Assembly (NCBI RefSeq): GCF_002884975.1 | Contig: NZ_PJKB01000003.1 | Span: 1-64,000 of the forward strand | Source: Akkermansia muciniphila | GTDB taxonomy: Bacteria > Verrucomicrobiota > Verrucomicrobiia > Verrucomicrobiales > Akkermansiaceae | Length of the DNA: 64,000 bases | Direction of reading: 5' to 3' | Shown here: positions 1 to 8,244 of the stretch, piece after piece | How positions within the stretch are numbered: the first letter of the stretch is position 1 | How the letters are laid out: each line of letters opens with the position of its first letter | Notes under the pieces: model-generated | Seen by the model: only the letters and a program-made list of their open reading frames with translations | What the model was told of the DNA's origin: nothing | Database searches by the model: none | Position numbers and translations under genes: made by a program

Positions 1-1516
1 TATGCCCGTACATGTCCACCACGCCCCCGCGGTGGCCGAAGATGAACTCCCCGGACACTTGGTTTTCCCCGGCAAGGCGCACCATTACTCCGCCCCCGTT
101 CAGCTTCACGTTACGGGCCGCATAGCCGTCCCGGTCCAGGACCAGCAGGCCGCCGCCCCCTACGTTGATGTCCGCCGCGTTATTCCCGTGGCCGCTGACG
201 ATCAAATCGCCTTCCCCAATCTTCCTCCACTCGTCCCCGGAGGCTCCGGTCAGCAAGGTGGTGACCGTAGCTCCCTTGTTCACCACAAAGCCAGCCGTGT
301 TCAGGCGGCGGGAAGAATCGCCCCCGTCGCTCAGCACGTAATCACGGTTGAAGGTGAGGGAGCCCGCTCCGGTATCCACGGACCCCTGGAGCACGATCGT
401 GCCGCCGGAGCCGTCAAAAACCAGGTTGGAACACGCGCCTATCTGCGCGTCTGTGGCCCGCGTCCCCTGAGTGGAGGTATCCCCGCGTACTCCGGAAGCC
501 AGGCCTATGTAATCCGTGGAGATGTCTCCCTGCACGAAGGTTCCGTTCCCTTCGGCATCCGTCACGTTCCACAGAAGGTCCCCGCCCCCTTCCGACACGC
601 TGACGGTGCGGTTGAAGCTGTCCACGTAATCGCTGGCCCACTGGTTGCCGGAACGCATCTGGCTGAACTCGCCGTAGCCGCTGCCCCCCTGGGATTGGCC
701 AGCCCCCACCCATTCCCATTGCCCGGAATTCTCATTGAATACATAGCTGGGACTTCCACTGTCCCCGGCCAATACTCCAGTAGGCAATGGGTTGGATTCC
801 GTGGGTTTCTTAAAATTGTACCAGAAACGGTAGGCCGGGTAGGTCTTGGCATTCTCCGGGTCCGGCTCTCCTGTTCCCGGAGCGCTGGCCTGCCCCTCAA
901 AAACAAGGGTTCCCCCGGTCAAATAGGAATAGGCTCCGTTGACCGTGTCCTGTTTGCCGTTGCCCGTGGCAATAGCCTGGGTTCCGGACCCGGCCCGCAG
1001 CACCAGGCGCCCCTTCATGTTATCCAGGTATTCCGGATCCGTCAGGTAGGGTGCGTACTCCGCTTCCGTAACGATTTTGCTTAGCCGCTGCACACGGTAG
1101 TCATACGTGTAATTCGTCTGGTTTCCCCAGGCATTCTTGATCACCACACTGCGGTAGGCGTCATAAAACGGCGTCCCCTGCGTGGCGCCGAAGCGCTTGG
1201 TAAATGTGATGGTCTGGTTATTGTAATCATGTGATACGGTGGCGATGAAGCCGGGACCGCCCACCAGGGCGGCTTCCCCGGCATGGGCATCCGCCACGCC
1301 GTCAAAATTCATCATTTTGGGGATAGTCCCCACGTAATTGCCATCCTTGTCGTAAATGGCGACGTCTTTGGCATTCACGTCAAAAATGCCCCGGTTTTCC
1401 GCGAAATCACGGTAGGTCTGAACATCAAACGAGTCAGACATCAACCCGCCATAGGCGGGAGTGAGGAGGCAGGCCGCCCCCAACAGGCTGGAGTGATACA
1501 AATAATGTAAATGCAT
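1..1516 (-). CDS. S6-family (IgA protease/SPATE-like) autotransporter serine protease, partial
   Basis: Minus-strand frame open from an ATG at 1516 to the window edge, so the C-terminus is missing. The N-terminus is a signal peptide (hydrophobic stretch ending TPAYG). After it comes the S6 hallmark RDFAENRGIF near residue 38. A complete trypsin-like triad is visible at family spacing: His96 in VSHDY, Asp139 in YDYRVQR followed by KIVTE, and Ser253 in GDSGSP (251-256). Beyond residue ~330 the chain turns into short beta-strand repeats (GGTIVLQG, GAGSLTFN, GGGGLLVLDRDG) typical of autotransporter beta-helix passengers. Family knowledge: S6 proteases are exported by type V secretion and cleave host glycoproteins or IgA. 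Whether a beta-barrel or a PEP-CTERM tail follows cannot be seen. No clear ribosome site precedes the ATG. The large plus-strand frame over this region is its shadow. Confidence 0.85.
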   Translation of the reverse strand, partial: MHLHYLYHSSLLGAACLLTPAYGGLMSDSFDVQTYRDFAENRGIFDVNAKDVAIYDKDGNYVGTIPKMMNFDGVADAHAGEAALVGGPGFIATVSHDYNNQTITFTKRFGATQGTPFYDAYRSVVIKNAWGNQTNYTYDYRVQRLSKIVTEAEYAPYLTDPEYLDNMKGRLVLRAGSGTQAIATGNGKQDTVNGAYSYLTGGTLVFEGQASAPGTGEPDPENAKTYPAYRFWYNFKKPTESNPLPTGVLAGDSGSPSYVFNENSGQWEWVGAGQSQGGSGYGEFSQMRSGNQWASDYVDSFNRTVSVSEGGGDLLWNVTDAEGNGTFVQGDISTDYIGLASGVRGDTSTQGTRATDAQIGACSNLVFDGSGGTIVLQGSVDTGAGSLTFNRDYVLSDGGDSSRRLNTAGFVVNKGATVTTLLTGASGDEWRKIGEGDLIVSGHGNNAADINVGGGGLLVLDRDGYAARNVKLNGGGVMVRLAGENQVSGEFIFGHRGGVVDMYGH

Positions 1517-1898
1517 GGCAGAACGAGCTTGAGGTTTGAATAATTCAAATCACAAAAAACACAGGTATTCAAAATGTATTTTAAAAGTTCCTGCCGGAAT
1601 TCAAAAAGGAATCACATTCCTTAAAATTTTAATTATTCTTTATTTTGTTAGAGTTCTAAAACGCTCTTTGTTTTCAACAAACAACTTTACATTCCATTTA
1701 CAAGAAGAATGGGAATGCCCCACTCTTTTTGTATGACACAGAACATTTCTTCTTTTTCCTTGATTCAAATCAACAAACCTGAAATTCCCGGCTTTCCGCC
1801 CTCCCGGTTCACTCCTTCAACATACCGCAGAACTGGTAATCTGTTTAGTATTGTGAAATACCCCCGGCCTCCTATAATTAAAGGCAACCCATTTCAAT
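1517..1898. other. A+T-rich divergent intergenic region
   Basis: About 380 bases between the divergent protease and Panacea genes. It holds no convincing gene. A 66-codon frame at 1536-1736 is lysine/leucine-rich, has no ribosome site and resembles nothing I recognise. The only signal I can support is the promoter at 1851-1878. Confidence 0.6.
1851..1878 (+). promoter_or_regulatory. sigma70-like promoter of the Panacea gene
   Basis: A perfect -10 TATAAT (1873-1878) lies 16 bases after a -35-like TTGTGA (1851-1856). The predicted transcript would begin about 15 bases before the ATG at 1899, giving a very short leader. No Shine-Dalgarno is visible. Confidence 0.5.
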
Positions 1899-2363
1899 AT
1901 GGCAAACCACACTACCACTCAAAAACTCTGCAACTGGTTCATTCAGCAGTCAACTACAAAAGGGCGCCTGCTCACGCCCGTCAAACTGAACCACCTGGTG
2001 ATTCTGGCGGACTGGTGGCACCTGCACCGGAACGGCGGCTTCCTGATCAATGAAAGGGCGGAAGCATGGACTTCAGGCCCCGTGCTCCCCTCCATCTATC
2101 ACGAATACAAGGACCAGCCGCCCTACTCCGCCATTGAACATCCCAGCCGCCGCCAGCCTCCCCTGGAAGAGGAAACAGACATCATCCCTTTCCTGGAACA
2201 CATCTGGAACGTGTACGGCAAATACACGGCCCAGCAGCTTGGCCGCATCAACACCGCGCCGGACTCTCCCTGGCACCAAGTGCAGGGAAGGCACGGAGAA
2301 GCGGAGCACCAGCAGATCACCAGGGAGCATGTGGAAGCCTACTTCCAGTCCCTAACCGACTGA
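1899..2363 (+). CDS. Panacea-domain (DUF4065/SocA-like) protein
   Basis: A 154-residue protein showing the Panacea/GepA pattern: helix with NWFIQQS, LTPVKLNHLVILADWWHLH (residues 26-44), then the FLINERAEAW and GPVLPSIYHEYK motifs. Panacea proteins often act as antitoxins or proteolytic adaptors (SocA) and are frequent in prophages. Usually a toxin gene lies next to them. Here the neighbours are an intergenic gap and tRNA-Gln, so it appears orphaned. The C-terminal third (residues 95-154) is charged and less conserved. Its own promoter is at 1851-1878 and a hairpin follows the stop. Domain call is fairly sure, cellular role unknown. Confidence 0.75.
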   Translation: MANHTTTQKLCNWFIQQSTTKGRLLTPVKLNHLVILADWWHLHRNGGFLINERAEAWTSGPVLPSIYHEYKDQPPYSAIEHPSRRQPPLEEETDIIPFLEHIWNVYGKYTAQQLGRINTAPDSPWHQVQGRHGEAEHQQITREHVEAYFQSLTD

Positions 2364-2392
2364 CCCGGCGGAAAAGCCGGGCAGTTCCTTTT
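2364..2392 (+). terminator. weak hairpin terminator after the Panacea gene
   Basis: Stem CCCGGC/GCCGGG (2364-2369 with 2376-2381) starting directly after the stop codon, followed by a loose pyrimidine run. It could be a rho-independent terminator, but the T tract is interrupted. Confidence 0.4.
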
Positions 2393-2500
2393 CCCCCGCA
2401 TCATTTTTTCCGCACAACCGTACATTTGAGTGAAAAAAAACTTGCAAAGAATGGCCGCTTCCGCTTTAATTCGCCCGCACCGCAAAGGTGCCCGTTACAT

Positions 2501-2575
2501 AGCCCTATAGTGTAATCGGTAACACAGCGGATTCTGGTTCCGTATTTTGGGGTTCGAGTCCTCATAGGGCTACCA
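2501..2575 (+). tRNA. tRNA-Gln (CTG)
   Basis: Full cloverleaf. Acceptor AGCCCTA pairs with TAGGGCT, anticodon stem GCGGA pairs with TCCGT around loop TTCTGGT with anticodon CTG, and the T arm has TTCGAGT. The discriminator is A at 2572 and the CCA end is encoded at 2573-2575. It is flanked by a phage-associated gene on the left and a phage-tail-like gene on the right, so it is a candidate integration site. Confidence 0.95.
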
Positions 2576-2582
2576 TTTTAAT

Positions 2583-2614
2583 AAAAATCCCGTCTCCAAT
2601 GAGGCGGGATTTTT
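2583..2614 (+). terminator. terminator of tRNA-Gln
   Basis: Hairpin with stem AATCCCG/CGGGATT followed by TTTTTT, beginning 8 bases after the CCA end of the tRNA. Confidence 0.8.
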
Positions 2615-2666
2615 TCTTCTTTTGTCCTGGGCAGGAACAGTCTAGAGGGCTTATTCCCCCTACCCA

Positions 2667-3455
2667 TCACACTCTGGTAATATTTGCAATAAACGCGCAA
2701 ATGGCATCCTTGCCATCCGTCACGATAAGACGCAGCAAGGAATCCTCCCCCCTTCCGGAAACGGCAAATGGAGCGGCAAGACGCACTGTAGTAATACCCG
2801 GCTGCCCGCTGGCGGGAGTAACCGTGAATCCCGGCATGGCGCCAGGCAGCAGGTACCACTCATGATCACACTTGATTTCCAGCTCACGCTCACCGCCTTC
2901 CCGGGGGACCTTGATTGTAGCCGGAGTAATGGAGCCACTGACCCCCTTCCCATGCTGGTGCCAGGTTACTTTACCCAGGCTGCAATACTGCTCCGCATCA
3001 GGCTCGCACGCATAAAGTTCAAGATTGAGCCAGACCCGTTCAATGGAGGGATTGGGCTCCACGGAAAAAACAAGGCGGTCCGGCTTTTCTTCCGTCAGAG
3101 CGGCATAGGGAGGGATGCACACGTCCGTGGGGTCAAAACCTTCCCGCACAAGCCTGCGGCCGGATAAGGAAACGTTGGTATCAATGGCAAGCTCCACCCT
3201 GCCTCCCTCAGCCGGAATGTCCACAGCCTCCGGAGAAATGCGTTTGATCATGATGCCTGCATCATATAGCCTTTTGTCAACGACGGCTTGAACTTCACCT
3301 TCCGTCAGCTCTCCGGACGGCCCGACCTGTACCAGTCCGGCATCCCATCGTTCACGTTCCTCTTGCGTAATATGAACCGTTGCATTCCCGGTGTGCCCGG
3401 TTAATTCATTTCGGGATGCCGCAAGACTCCCGTTGATGATATTAATTTTATTCAT
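2667..3455 (-). CDS. phage-tail-like / BACON-like repeat protein
   Basis: A 262-residue protein without a signal peptide. Residues 20-40 (GHTGNATVHITQEERERWD) resemble the short linker in many phage tail-fibre and base-plate proteins, where H(I/V)T..ER..W is common. Two related beta domains follow. Their openings are alike: VDIPAEGGRVELAIDTN (78-94) and IKVPREGGERELEIKCD (181-197), the style of BACON or Ig-like domains. The gene runs toward tRNA-Gln from the right. I see no neighbouring head, tail or lysis genes, so it is probably a remnant or an accessory surface/tail protein. No clear ribosome site precedes the ATG. Function unknown. Confidence 0.6.
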   Translation of the reverse strand: MNKINIINGSLAASRNELTGHTGNATVHITQEERERWDAGLVQVGPSGELTEGEVQAVVDKRLYDAGIMIKRISPEAVDIPAEGGRVELAIDTNVSLSGRRLVREGFDPTDVCIPPYAALTEEKPDRLVFSVEPNPSIERVWLNLELYACEPDAEQYCSLGKVTWHQHGKGVSGSITPATIKVPREGGERELEIKCDHEWYLLPGAMPGFTVTPASGQPGITTVRLAAPFAVSGRGEDSLLRLIVTDGKDAICAFIANITRV

Positions 3456-3731
3456 GTTTTTTAAATCATGCGGCAGCTCCGGAAAAAATCATTCATTCCA
3501 GGACGTTGAAAACCGGGTAATTCCTCCGCAATATGGAAAGACTCGTTCCCGCACATAGGGCTATGCCAGGCCATTCCCGCGAGGCCGCGGCAACTCATGG
3601 GTTCTCCACTCCTCCGGCAATTTTTCTTTCCATCGGAAATTCCCGGAAAATCCAGAGCTGCCGCCTGGTATGGACGGCACAGGCGATATTTCTTGATAGA
3701 TTTTTACCCGTCAGGGCGTTATATATAAAAT

Positions 3732-5213
3732 ATGACAAGGCTCTTTTCCCTGCTGGCCGGAATACTTCTGTTTCCCTCCCTTGCTGCGGCTGCCGCGGAT
3801 AAATACAGCATCATCCCTGAACCGGCCCGGACGGAACTAAAGCAGAATACCACCAAAACGCTCAAGCTCCTTTCCGACAAGGCCGCTCCTTCCCTGGGCA
3901 GGGACGCCTACCAGCTCACCGTCACCCCGCAGGGCGTGCACCTCTCTTCCGGCGGGAAAGAGGGGCGAATCTATGGACTGGTAACCCTCCAGCAGCTCCA
4001 GGACCAGCTGGCGGCACATCCGGAGGGCATTCCCTGCGGCGTCATCAAAGACAAGCCCCGCTACCCGTGGCGCGGCCTGATGGTGGACCCCGCCCGCCAC
4101 TTCATCCCTATGAAGGACCTGAAGAAATTCGTGGACATGATGGCCTACTACAAATTCAACAAGCTCCAGCTCCACCTGACGGACAACCAGGGCTGGCGCC
4201 TGCCCGTGCCCGGCTACCCCAAATTGAAAAGCATCTCTTCCAAACGGGCGGAAAGCTTTGGAGACGGCCATCCCCATGAAGGAATGTACACCAGGCAGGA
4301 GCTGAAAGACCTGGTGGCGTATTGTGCGGAGCGCGGCATCCAAGTCTTTCCTGAAATAGACGTGCCGGGCCACAACCAGGCCCTGCACGCCGCCTATCCT
4401 GAATTCTTCTGTTTCCCCCAGAAAGACATGAAAGTGCGCACAATAGCCGGCAACACCAAGGAACTGGTCTGTCCGCAAAAGCCGGAAGTGTGGAAATTCT
4501 ATGCCGCCGTCTTCAAGGAGCTCAAGGACATCTTCCCCTCCGGCATTGTTCATCTGGGCGGTGACGAAGCCCCCACGGAACTCTGGAAAAAATGCCCCTT
4601 GTGCCGGGAAGCCCGCGCCAAGGCAGGCCTGAAGGACGAACAGGAGCAAATGAAGGCTTTCTTTGCAAAAATGACCTCCCTTCTCGCCAAAAACGGGCAG
4701 ACGCCTCAATTCTGGTATGAAGGCAATGCCGGCATCTACCACCCGGGGGAAACGGTTTATGCATGGAGGGCGGACCAGGCGCGCAAATCCGTGGAAAAAA
4801 CGAAACAGGCCGGGCTGAAGCTGATTATGGCCTCCAACGAATACTGCTACCTGGACTTTCCGCAGTTCCAGGGTCAATACAACTGGGGCTGGATGAAAAC
4901 AACCACGCTGAAAAAAAGCTATGAGCTGGACCCCGCCTTCGGCAAAACCGGACGGGAAGCCGATCACATCCAGGGCGTGCACGGCGCGATATGGGGAGAG
5001 CATCTGCCCAGCCTGAAACACATCCTTTACCGTACTTACCCGCGTGCAATGGCCCTTGCGGAAGCAGGATGGTCCCCCATGGAGGCCCGCTCCTGGGAAA
5101 ACTTCCAGCAAAAGGTGAAAGACCACGGCGCCTTTGTCCTCAAACGCTTCAATTACGACCTGGAGCGCACGAAGGAAAACGAACCGCCCTTCCCCTGGGA
5201 AAACAAAAAGTAA
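3732..5213 (+). CDS. secreted GH20 beta-N-acetylhexosaminidase (copy 1)
   Basis: A 493-residue glycoside hydrolase family 20 enzyme expected to release terminal GlcNAc/GalNAc from mucin or other glycans. It has a signal peptide (residues 1-21, ending SLAAAA), an N-terminal GH20b-like domain (about 25-110) and a TIM barrel from about 115. The catalytic pair is Asp278-Glu279 in HLGGDEAP; the Asp polarises the substrate 2-acetamido group and the Glu is the acid/base. Other family marks are HLTDNQGWR near 150 and the tryptophans in YNWGW. The ATG is preceded by an AT-rich stretch and no ribosome site. A paralog follows 65 bases downstream. Linkage preference cannot be told from sequence. Confidence 0.95.
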   Translation: MTRLFSLLAGILLFPSLAAAAADKYSIIPEPARTELKQNTTKTLKLLSDKAAPSLGRDAYQLTVTPQGVHLSSGGKEGRIYGLVTLQQLQDQLAAHPEGIPCGVIKDKPRYPWRGLMVDPARHFIPMKDLKKFVDMMAYYKFNKLQLHLTDNQGWRLPVPGYPKLKSISSKRAESFGDGHPHEGMYTRQELKDLVAYCAERGIQVFPEIDVPGHNQALHAAYPEFFCFPQKDMKVRTIAGNTKELVCPQKPEVWKFYAAVFKELKDIFPSGIVHLGGDEAPTELWKKCPLCREARAKAGLKDEQEQMKAFFAKMTSLLAKNGQTPQFWYEGNAGIYHPGETVYAWRADQARKSVEKTKQAGLKLIMASNEYCYLDFPQFQGQYNWGWMKTTTLKKSYELDPAFGKTGREADHIQGVHGAIWGEHLPSLKHILYRTYPRAMALAEAGWSPMEARSWENFQQKVKDHGAFVLKRFNYDLERTKENEPPFPWENKK

Positions 5214-5278
5214 TTCCGCTGTTTTTCCTTACCACATGAACCTTGCCATGATAAACTGTTTTCCGAAAAGACGTCCCG

Positions 5279-6757
5279 ATGCTTAAACTGCTCAACATTC
5301 TGGCCTGTGCCGCGCTCTCCGTACACCTGGCGGCCGCCCAGCAGGCGGCTTACAGCGTGATTCCGGAGCCCGCCAAAACCAACCTCACCCAGGGAACGGC
5401 CAGGACGCTCAAGCTCCTTTCCGATAAAGCTTCCCCTGCCCTGGGCAAGGACGCCTACCAGCTCACTGTCACCCCGCAGGGCGTGCACCTCTCTTCCGGC
5501 GGGAAAGAGGGGCGAATCTACGGGCTCGTCACCCTCCAGCAGCTCCAGGACCAGCTGGCGGCGCATCCGGAAGGCATTCCCTGCGGAGTCATCAAGGACA
5601 AGCCGCGCTACCCGTGGCGCGGCATGATGGTGGACCCCGCCCGCCACTTCATCCCCATGAAGGACCTGAAGAAATTCGTGGATATGATGGCCTACTACAA
5701 ATTCAACAAGCTCCAGCTCCACCTGACGGACGACCAGGGCTGGCGCCTGCCTGTGCCGGGCTACCCCAAACTGAAAAGCATCTCTTCCAAACGGGCGGAA
5801 AGCTTCGGTAACGGCACTCCCCACGAAGGAATGTACACCAGGCAGGAACTGAAAGACCTGGTGGCGTACTGCGCCGCGCGCGGCATTGAGGTCATCCCGG
5901 AAATAGACATGCCGGGCCACAACCAGGCGTTGGCCGCCGCCTATCCGGAATTCTTCTGCTTTCCAGACCACAACACGAAAGTCAGCACGACCGGCGGCGT
6001 AGGCTTGTACCTGGTATGCCCCCACAAACCGGAAATATGGAAATTCTATGCCGCCGTCTTTGACGAGCTCAGGGACATCTTTCCGTCCACCATGGTCCAC
6101 CTGGGCGGCGACGAAGCCCCGCTGGAAAAAACCTGGGAAAAATGCCCTCTCAGCGTCAAATACCGCCAGCAGAAGGGAATGAAGGACGTCCACGAGGAAC
6201 TGAAGGAATTTGAAGCGAAAATGGCCTCCATGCTCGCCGCCCGCGGCAAAAAGCCCATCTTCTGGTATGAAAAGCCGTGGGCCCAGGCCAGCGTTTACCG
6301 CAAGGGAGACACCGTCTTCACCTGGCGCATGGGCCTGACGCCCTCCACCATCACGGAAACAAAAAAGCAGGGCCTTCCCCTCATCATCGCCGCCGGGGAA
6401 CACTGCTATCTGGACTACCCGCAGATTCCCGGCCAGGACAACCGGGGATGGATGCCCACCACCACGCTGGAACAAAGCTACAAGCTGGACCCCGCCTACG
6501 GCAGGCCGGAGCAGGAAACAGACCATATCATCGGCGTTCAGGCCACCATGTGGGCGGAACAGCTCTCCACCCTGAACCACCTGCTTTACCGCACCTACCC
6601 GCGCGCCTGCGCCATTGCGGAAGCGGGCTGGTCACCAATGAACGTGCGTTCCTGGGAAAACTTCCAGCGCAAGCTGGCCGATCAGCGCCAATTTGTCCTC
6701 AAGCGTTTCAACTACGATATGGAGCGCACCAAGGAAAACGAACCCCCTTTCAAATAA
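5279..6757 (+). CDS. secreted GH20 beta-N-acetylhexosaminidase (copy 2)
   Basis: A 492-residue paralog of the preceding gene, with signal peptide (cleavage near HLAAAQQ) and the same domain order. Catalytic Asp278-Glu279 are in HLGGDEAP, at the same residue numbers as copy 1. Residues ~60-210 are almost identical between the copies, including a stretch of more than 50 identical residues from DAYQLTV to KPRYPWRG. The barrel after ~residue 220 is clearly diverged, including the loops between 285 and 345. This suggests gene conversion or selection on the substrate-facing half. The stop is 16 bases before meaB, so these genes may share a transcript. Confidence 0.95.
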   Translation: MLKLLNILACAALSVHLAAAQQAAYSVIPEPAKTNLTQGTARTLKLLSDKASPALGKDAYQLTVTPQGVHLSSGGKEGRIYGLVTLQQLQDQLAAHPEGIPCGVIKDKPRYPWRGMMVDPARHFIPMKDLKKFVDMMAYYKFNKLQLHLTDDQGWRLPVPGYPKLKSISSKRAESFGNGTPHEGMYTRQELKDLVAYCAARGIEVIPEIDMPGHNQALAAAYPEFFCFPDHNTKVSTTGGVGLYLVCPHKPEIWKFYAAVFDELRDIFPSTMVHLGGDEAPLEKTWEKCPLSVKYRQQKGMKDVHEELKEFEAKMASMLAARGKKPIFWYEKPWAQASVYRKGDTVFTWRMGLTPSTITETKKQGLPLIIAAGEHCYLDYPQIPGQDNRGWMPTTTLEQSYKLDPAYGRPEQETDHIIGVQATMWAEQLSTLNHLLYRTYPRACAIAEAGWSPMNVRSWENFQRKLADQRQFVLKRFNYDMERTKENEPPFK

Positions 6758-6773
6758 TCCGCATTCTCTATCC

Positions 6774-7793
6774 ATGAGCAGCACTAAATTTGTACGTCCG
6801 CACCGCCCCTCCGTAGAAGAACTGGCCCAGGGAGTCCTGGCCGGGAACCGCGCCCTGCTGGGGAGGGCCATCACCCTGATAGAAAGCAACGCCGCTAAAG
6901 ACCAGGAAGCTTCCCGTGCGCTCATCTCCAAGCTCCTGCCCCATTCGGGCAACGCTGTCCGCATCGGCATCACGGGCGTTCCCGGCGCGGGCAAATCCTC
7001 CTTCATTGAAGCCTTCGGCACCTACCTGTGCAAAAAAGGCTTCAAGGTGGCCGTGCTGGCCATTGACCCGTCCTCTTCCGTTTCCCGCGGTTCCATCATG
7101 GGGGACAAAACCCGCATGGAAGAACTCTCCGGGGAGGAAAACGCCTTCATCCGCCCTTCCCCCTCCGGCGGTTCCCTGGGCGGCGTAGCCCGGAAAACGC
7201 GTGAAACCATGATCGCGTGCGAGGCCGCGGGCTTTGACATCATCCTCATTGAAACCGTCGGCGTCGGCCAGTCGGAAACCACGGTCCGTTCCATGGTGGA
7301 CATCTTCATGCTCCTGCTCATCACCGGAGCCGGGGACGACCTCCAGGGCATCAAGCGCGGCATCATGGAGCTGGCGGACATCCTGGTAGTCACCAAGGAC
7401 GACGGCGACAACCGCCAGCGGGCGGCGGCCCACTGCCAGGAACTGAAAATGGTGCTCCACTACCTGCAAAGCCCCACCCCCGGCTGGACGCCCTCCGTCC
7501 TCACCTGTTCCTCCCTGGAAGGGCGCGGACTGGACACCATTGAAGAAACGCTCTTTCGCTTCCGGGACAGCATGAAGGAATCCGGCTTCTGGTACAACCG
7601 CCGCCGGAACCAGTCCCTCTCATGGGTTCAGGCCCTGGTGCATGAAGCCCTGCTCACCGCCTTTGAACAGCATCCCGCCGTGGCGTCCCGCATGCCTGTT
7701 CTGGAAAACATGGTGGCGGGGGACAAGATGGACCCCGTCTCCGCCGCGCACGACCTGCTGAGCCACTTCACTTATCCCGTGCCCGGACATTGA
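6774..7793 (+). CDS. meaB: methylmalonyl-CoA mutase-associated GTPase MeaB
   Basis: A 339-residue SIMIBI GTPase that protects and reloads adenosylcobalamin-dependent methylmalonyl-CoA mutase. The P-loop GVPGAGKS is at residues 68-75, followed by AIDPSS and the MeaB signature RGSIMGDKTRM (105-115), then ETVGVGQSE. The base-recognition motif reads TKDD rather than NKxD. I chose the ATG at 6774 because an upstream in-frame ATG (6693) lies inside the GH20 gene and would add 27 non-conserved residues. The 3' end overlaps the convergent rppH by 26 bases. The mutase genes are not in this window, but the carboxyltransferase at 27.1 kb fits the same propionate pathway. Confidence 0.92.
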   Translation: MSSTKFVRPHRPSVEELAQGVLAGNRALLGRAITLIESNAAKDQEASRALISKLLPHSGNAVRIGITGVPGAGKSSFIEAFGTYLCKKGFKVAVLAIDPSSSVSRGSIMGDKTRMEELSGEENAFIRPSPSGGSLGGVARKTRETMIACEAAGFDIILIETVGVGQSETTVRSMVDIFMLLLITGAGDDLQGIKRGIMELADILVVTKDDGDNRQRAAAHCQELKMVLHYLQSPTPGWTPSVLTCSSLEGRGLDTIEETLFRFRDSMKESGFWYNRRRNQSLSWVQALVHEALLTAFEQHPAVASRMPVLENMVAGDKMDPVSAAHDLLSHFTYPVPGH

Positions 7794-8244
7794 AAAAATC
7801 CGCCAGCACCCTGGCGTACACCTCCTTCTTGAACTCCGGCAGCCACTCCAGCCTGAACTCGGAGGGGGCTATCCATTTGCAGGCGCAGAACTCCCGGTGG
7901 TCCAGGCTGGGCTCCGGGGCGTCCGCACGCAGCCGGCACAGGAAATACTCCTGTTCCTGCCCCACAAAAGGCTGCTGCCGCTTCTCGCGGACGTAATCCA
8001 GCACCTCCGGCGGATAATCGTAACGGTACCCGCCCCGGGACTCCACAAGATCATACTGGGACGGCAGGAACCCCACTTCCTCCCGAACTTCCCGCTTCAC
8101 TGCCTCCGTGGCTGTTTCCCCCGGATCAATCCCCCCCTGAGGGAACTGCCAGGCCCCTTTCTGCCTAGAACGTTCGCAAACCAGCAGCTTTCCGTCCTCC
8201 CGGACCAACAGCCCCGCCACATTGGGACGATACAATCTTTCCAT
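7768..8244 (-). CDS. rppH: Nudix hydrolase, RppH-type (RNA pyrophosphohydrolase)
   Basis: A 158-residue Nudix protein with RppH-like features: start MERLYRPNVAGLLV, the QFPQGGIDPGE segment, and a full Nudix box GX5EX7REUXEEXGU spanning residues 37-59 (G37, E43, R51, E52, E55, E56, G58). RppH removes 5' pyrophosphate from mRNA to start decay; some relatives act on dinucleoside polyphosphates. Its 3' end overlaps the last 26 bases of the convergent meaB. A diverged copy of most of this gene and its upstream region lies at 10.8-11.2 kb. Confidence 0.85.
   Translation of the reverse strand: MERLYRPNVAGLLVREDGKLLVCERSRQKGAWQFPQGGIDPGETATEAVKREVREEVGFLPSQYDLVESRGGYRYDYPPEVLDYVREKRQQPFVGQEQEYFLCRLRADAPEPSLDHREFCACKWIAPSEFRLEWLPEFKKEVYARVLADFFNVRARDK

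Noticed and set aside
2-1084. Plus-strand open frame of 360 codons at the left edge
   Set aside because: It is antisense to the S6 protease, whose frame shows catalytic motifs and a signal peptide; the plus frame shows no recognisable domain.
1536-1736. 66-codon A+T-rich frame as a possible toxin for the Panacea gene
   Set aside because: No ribosome site or recognisable pattern; kept only as a possibility in the findings.
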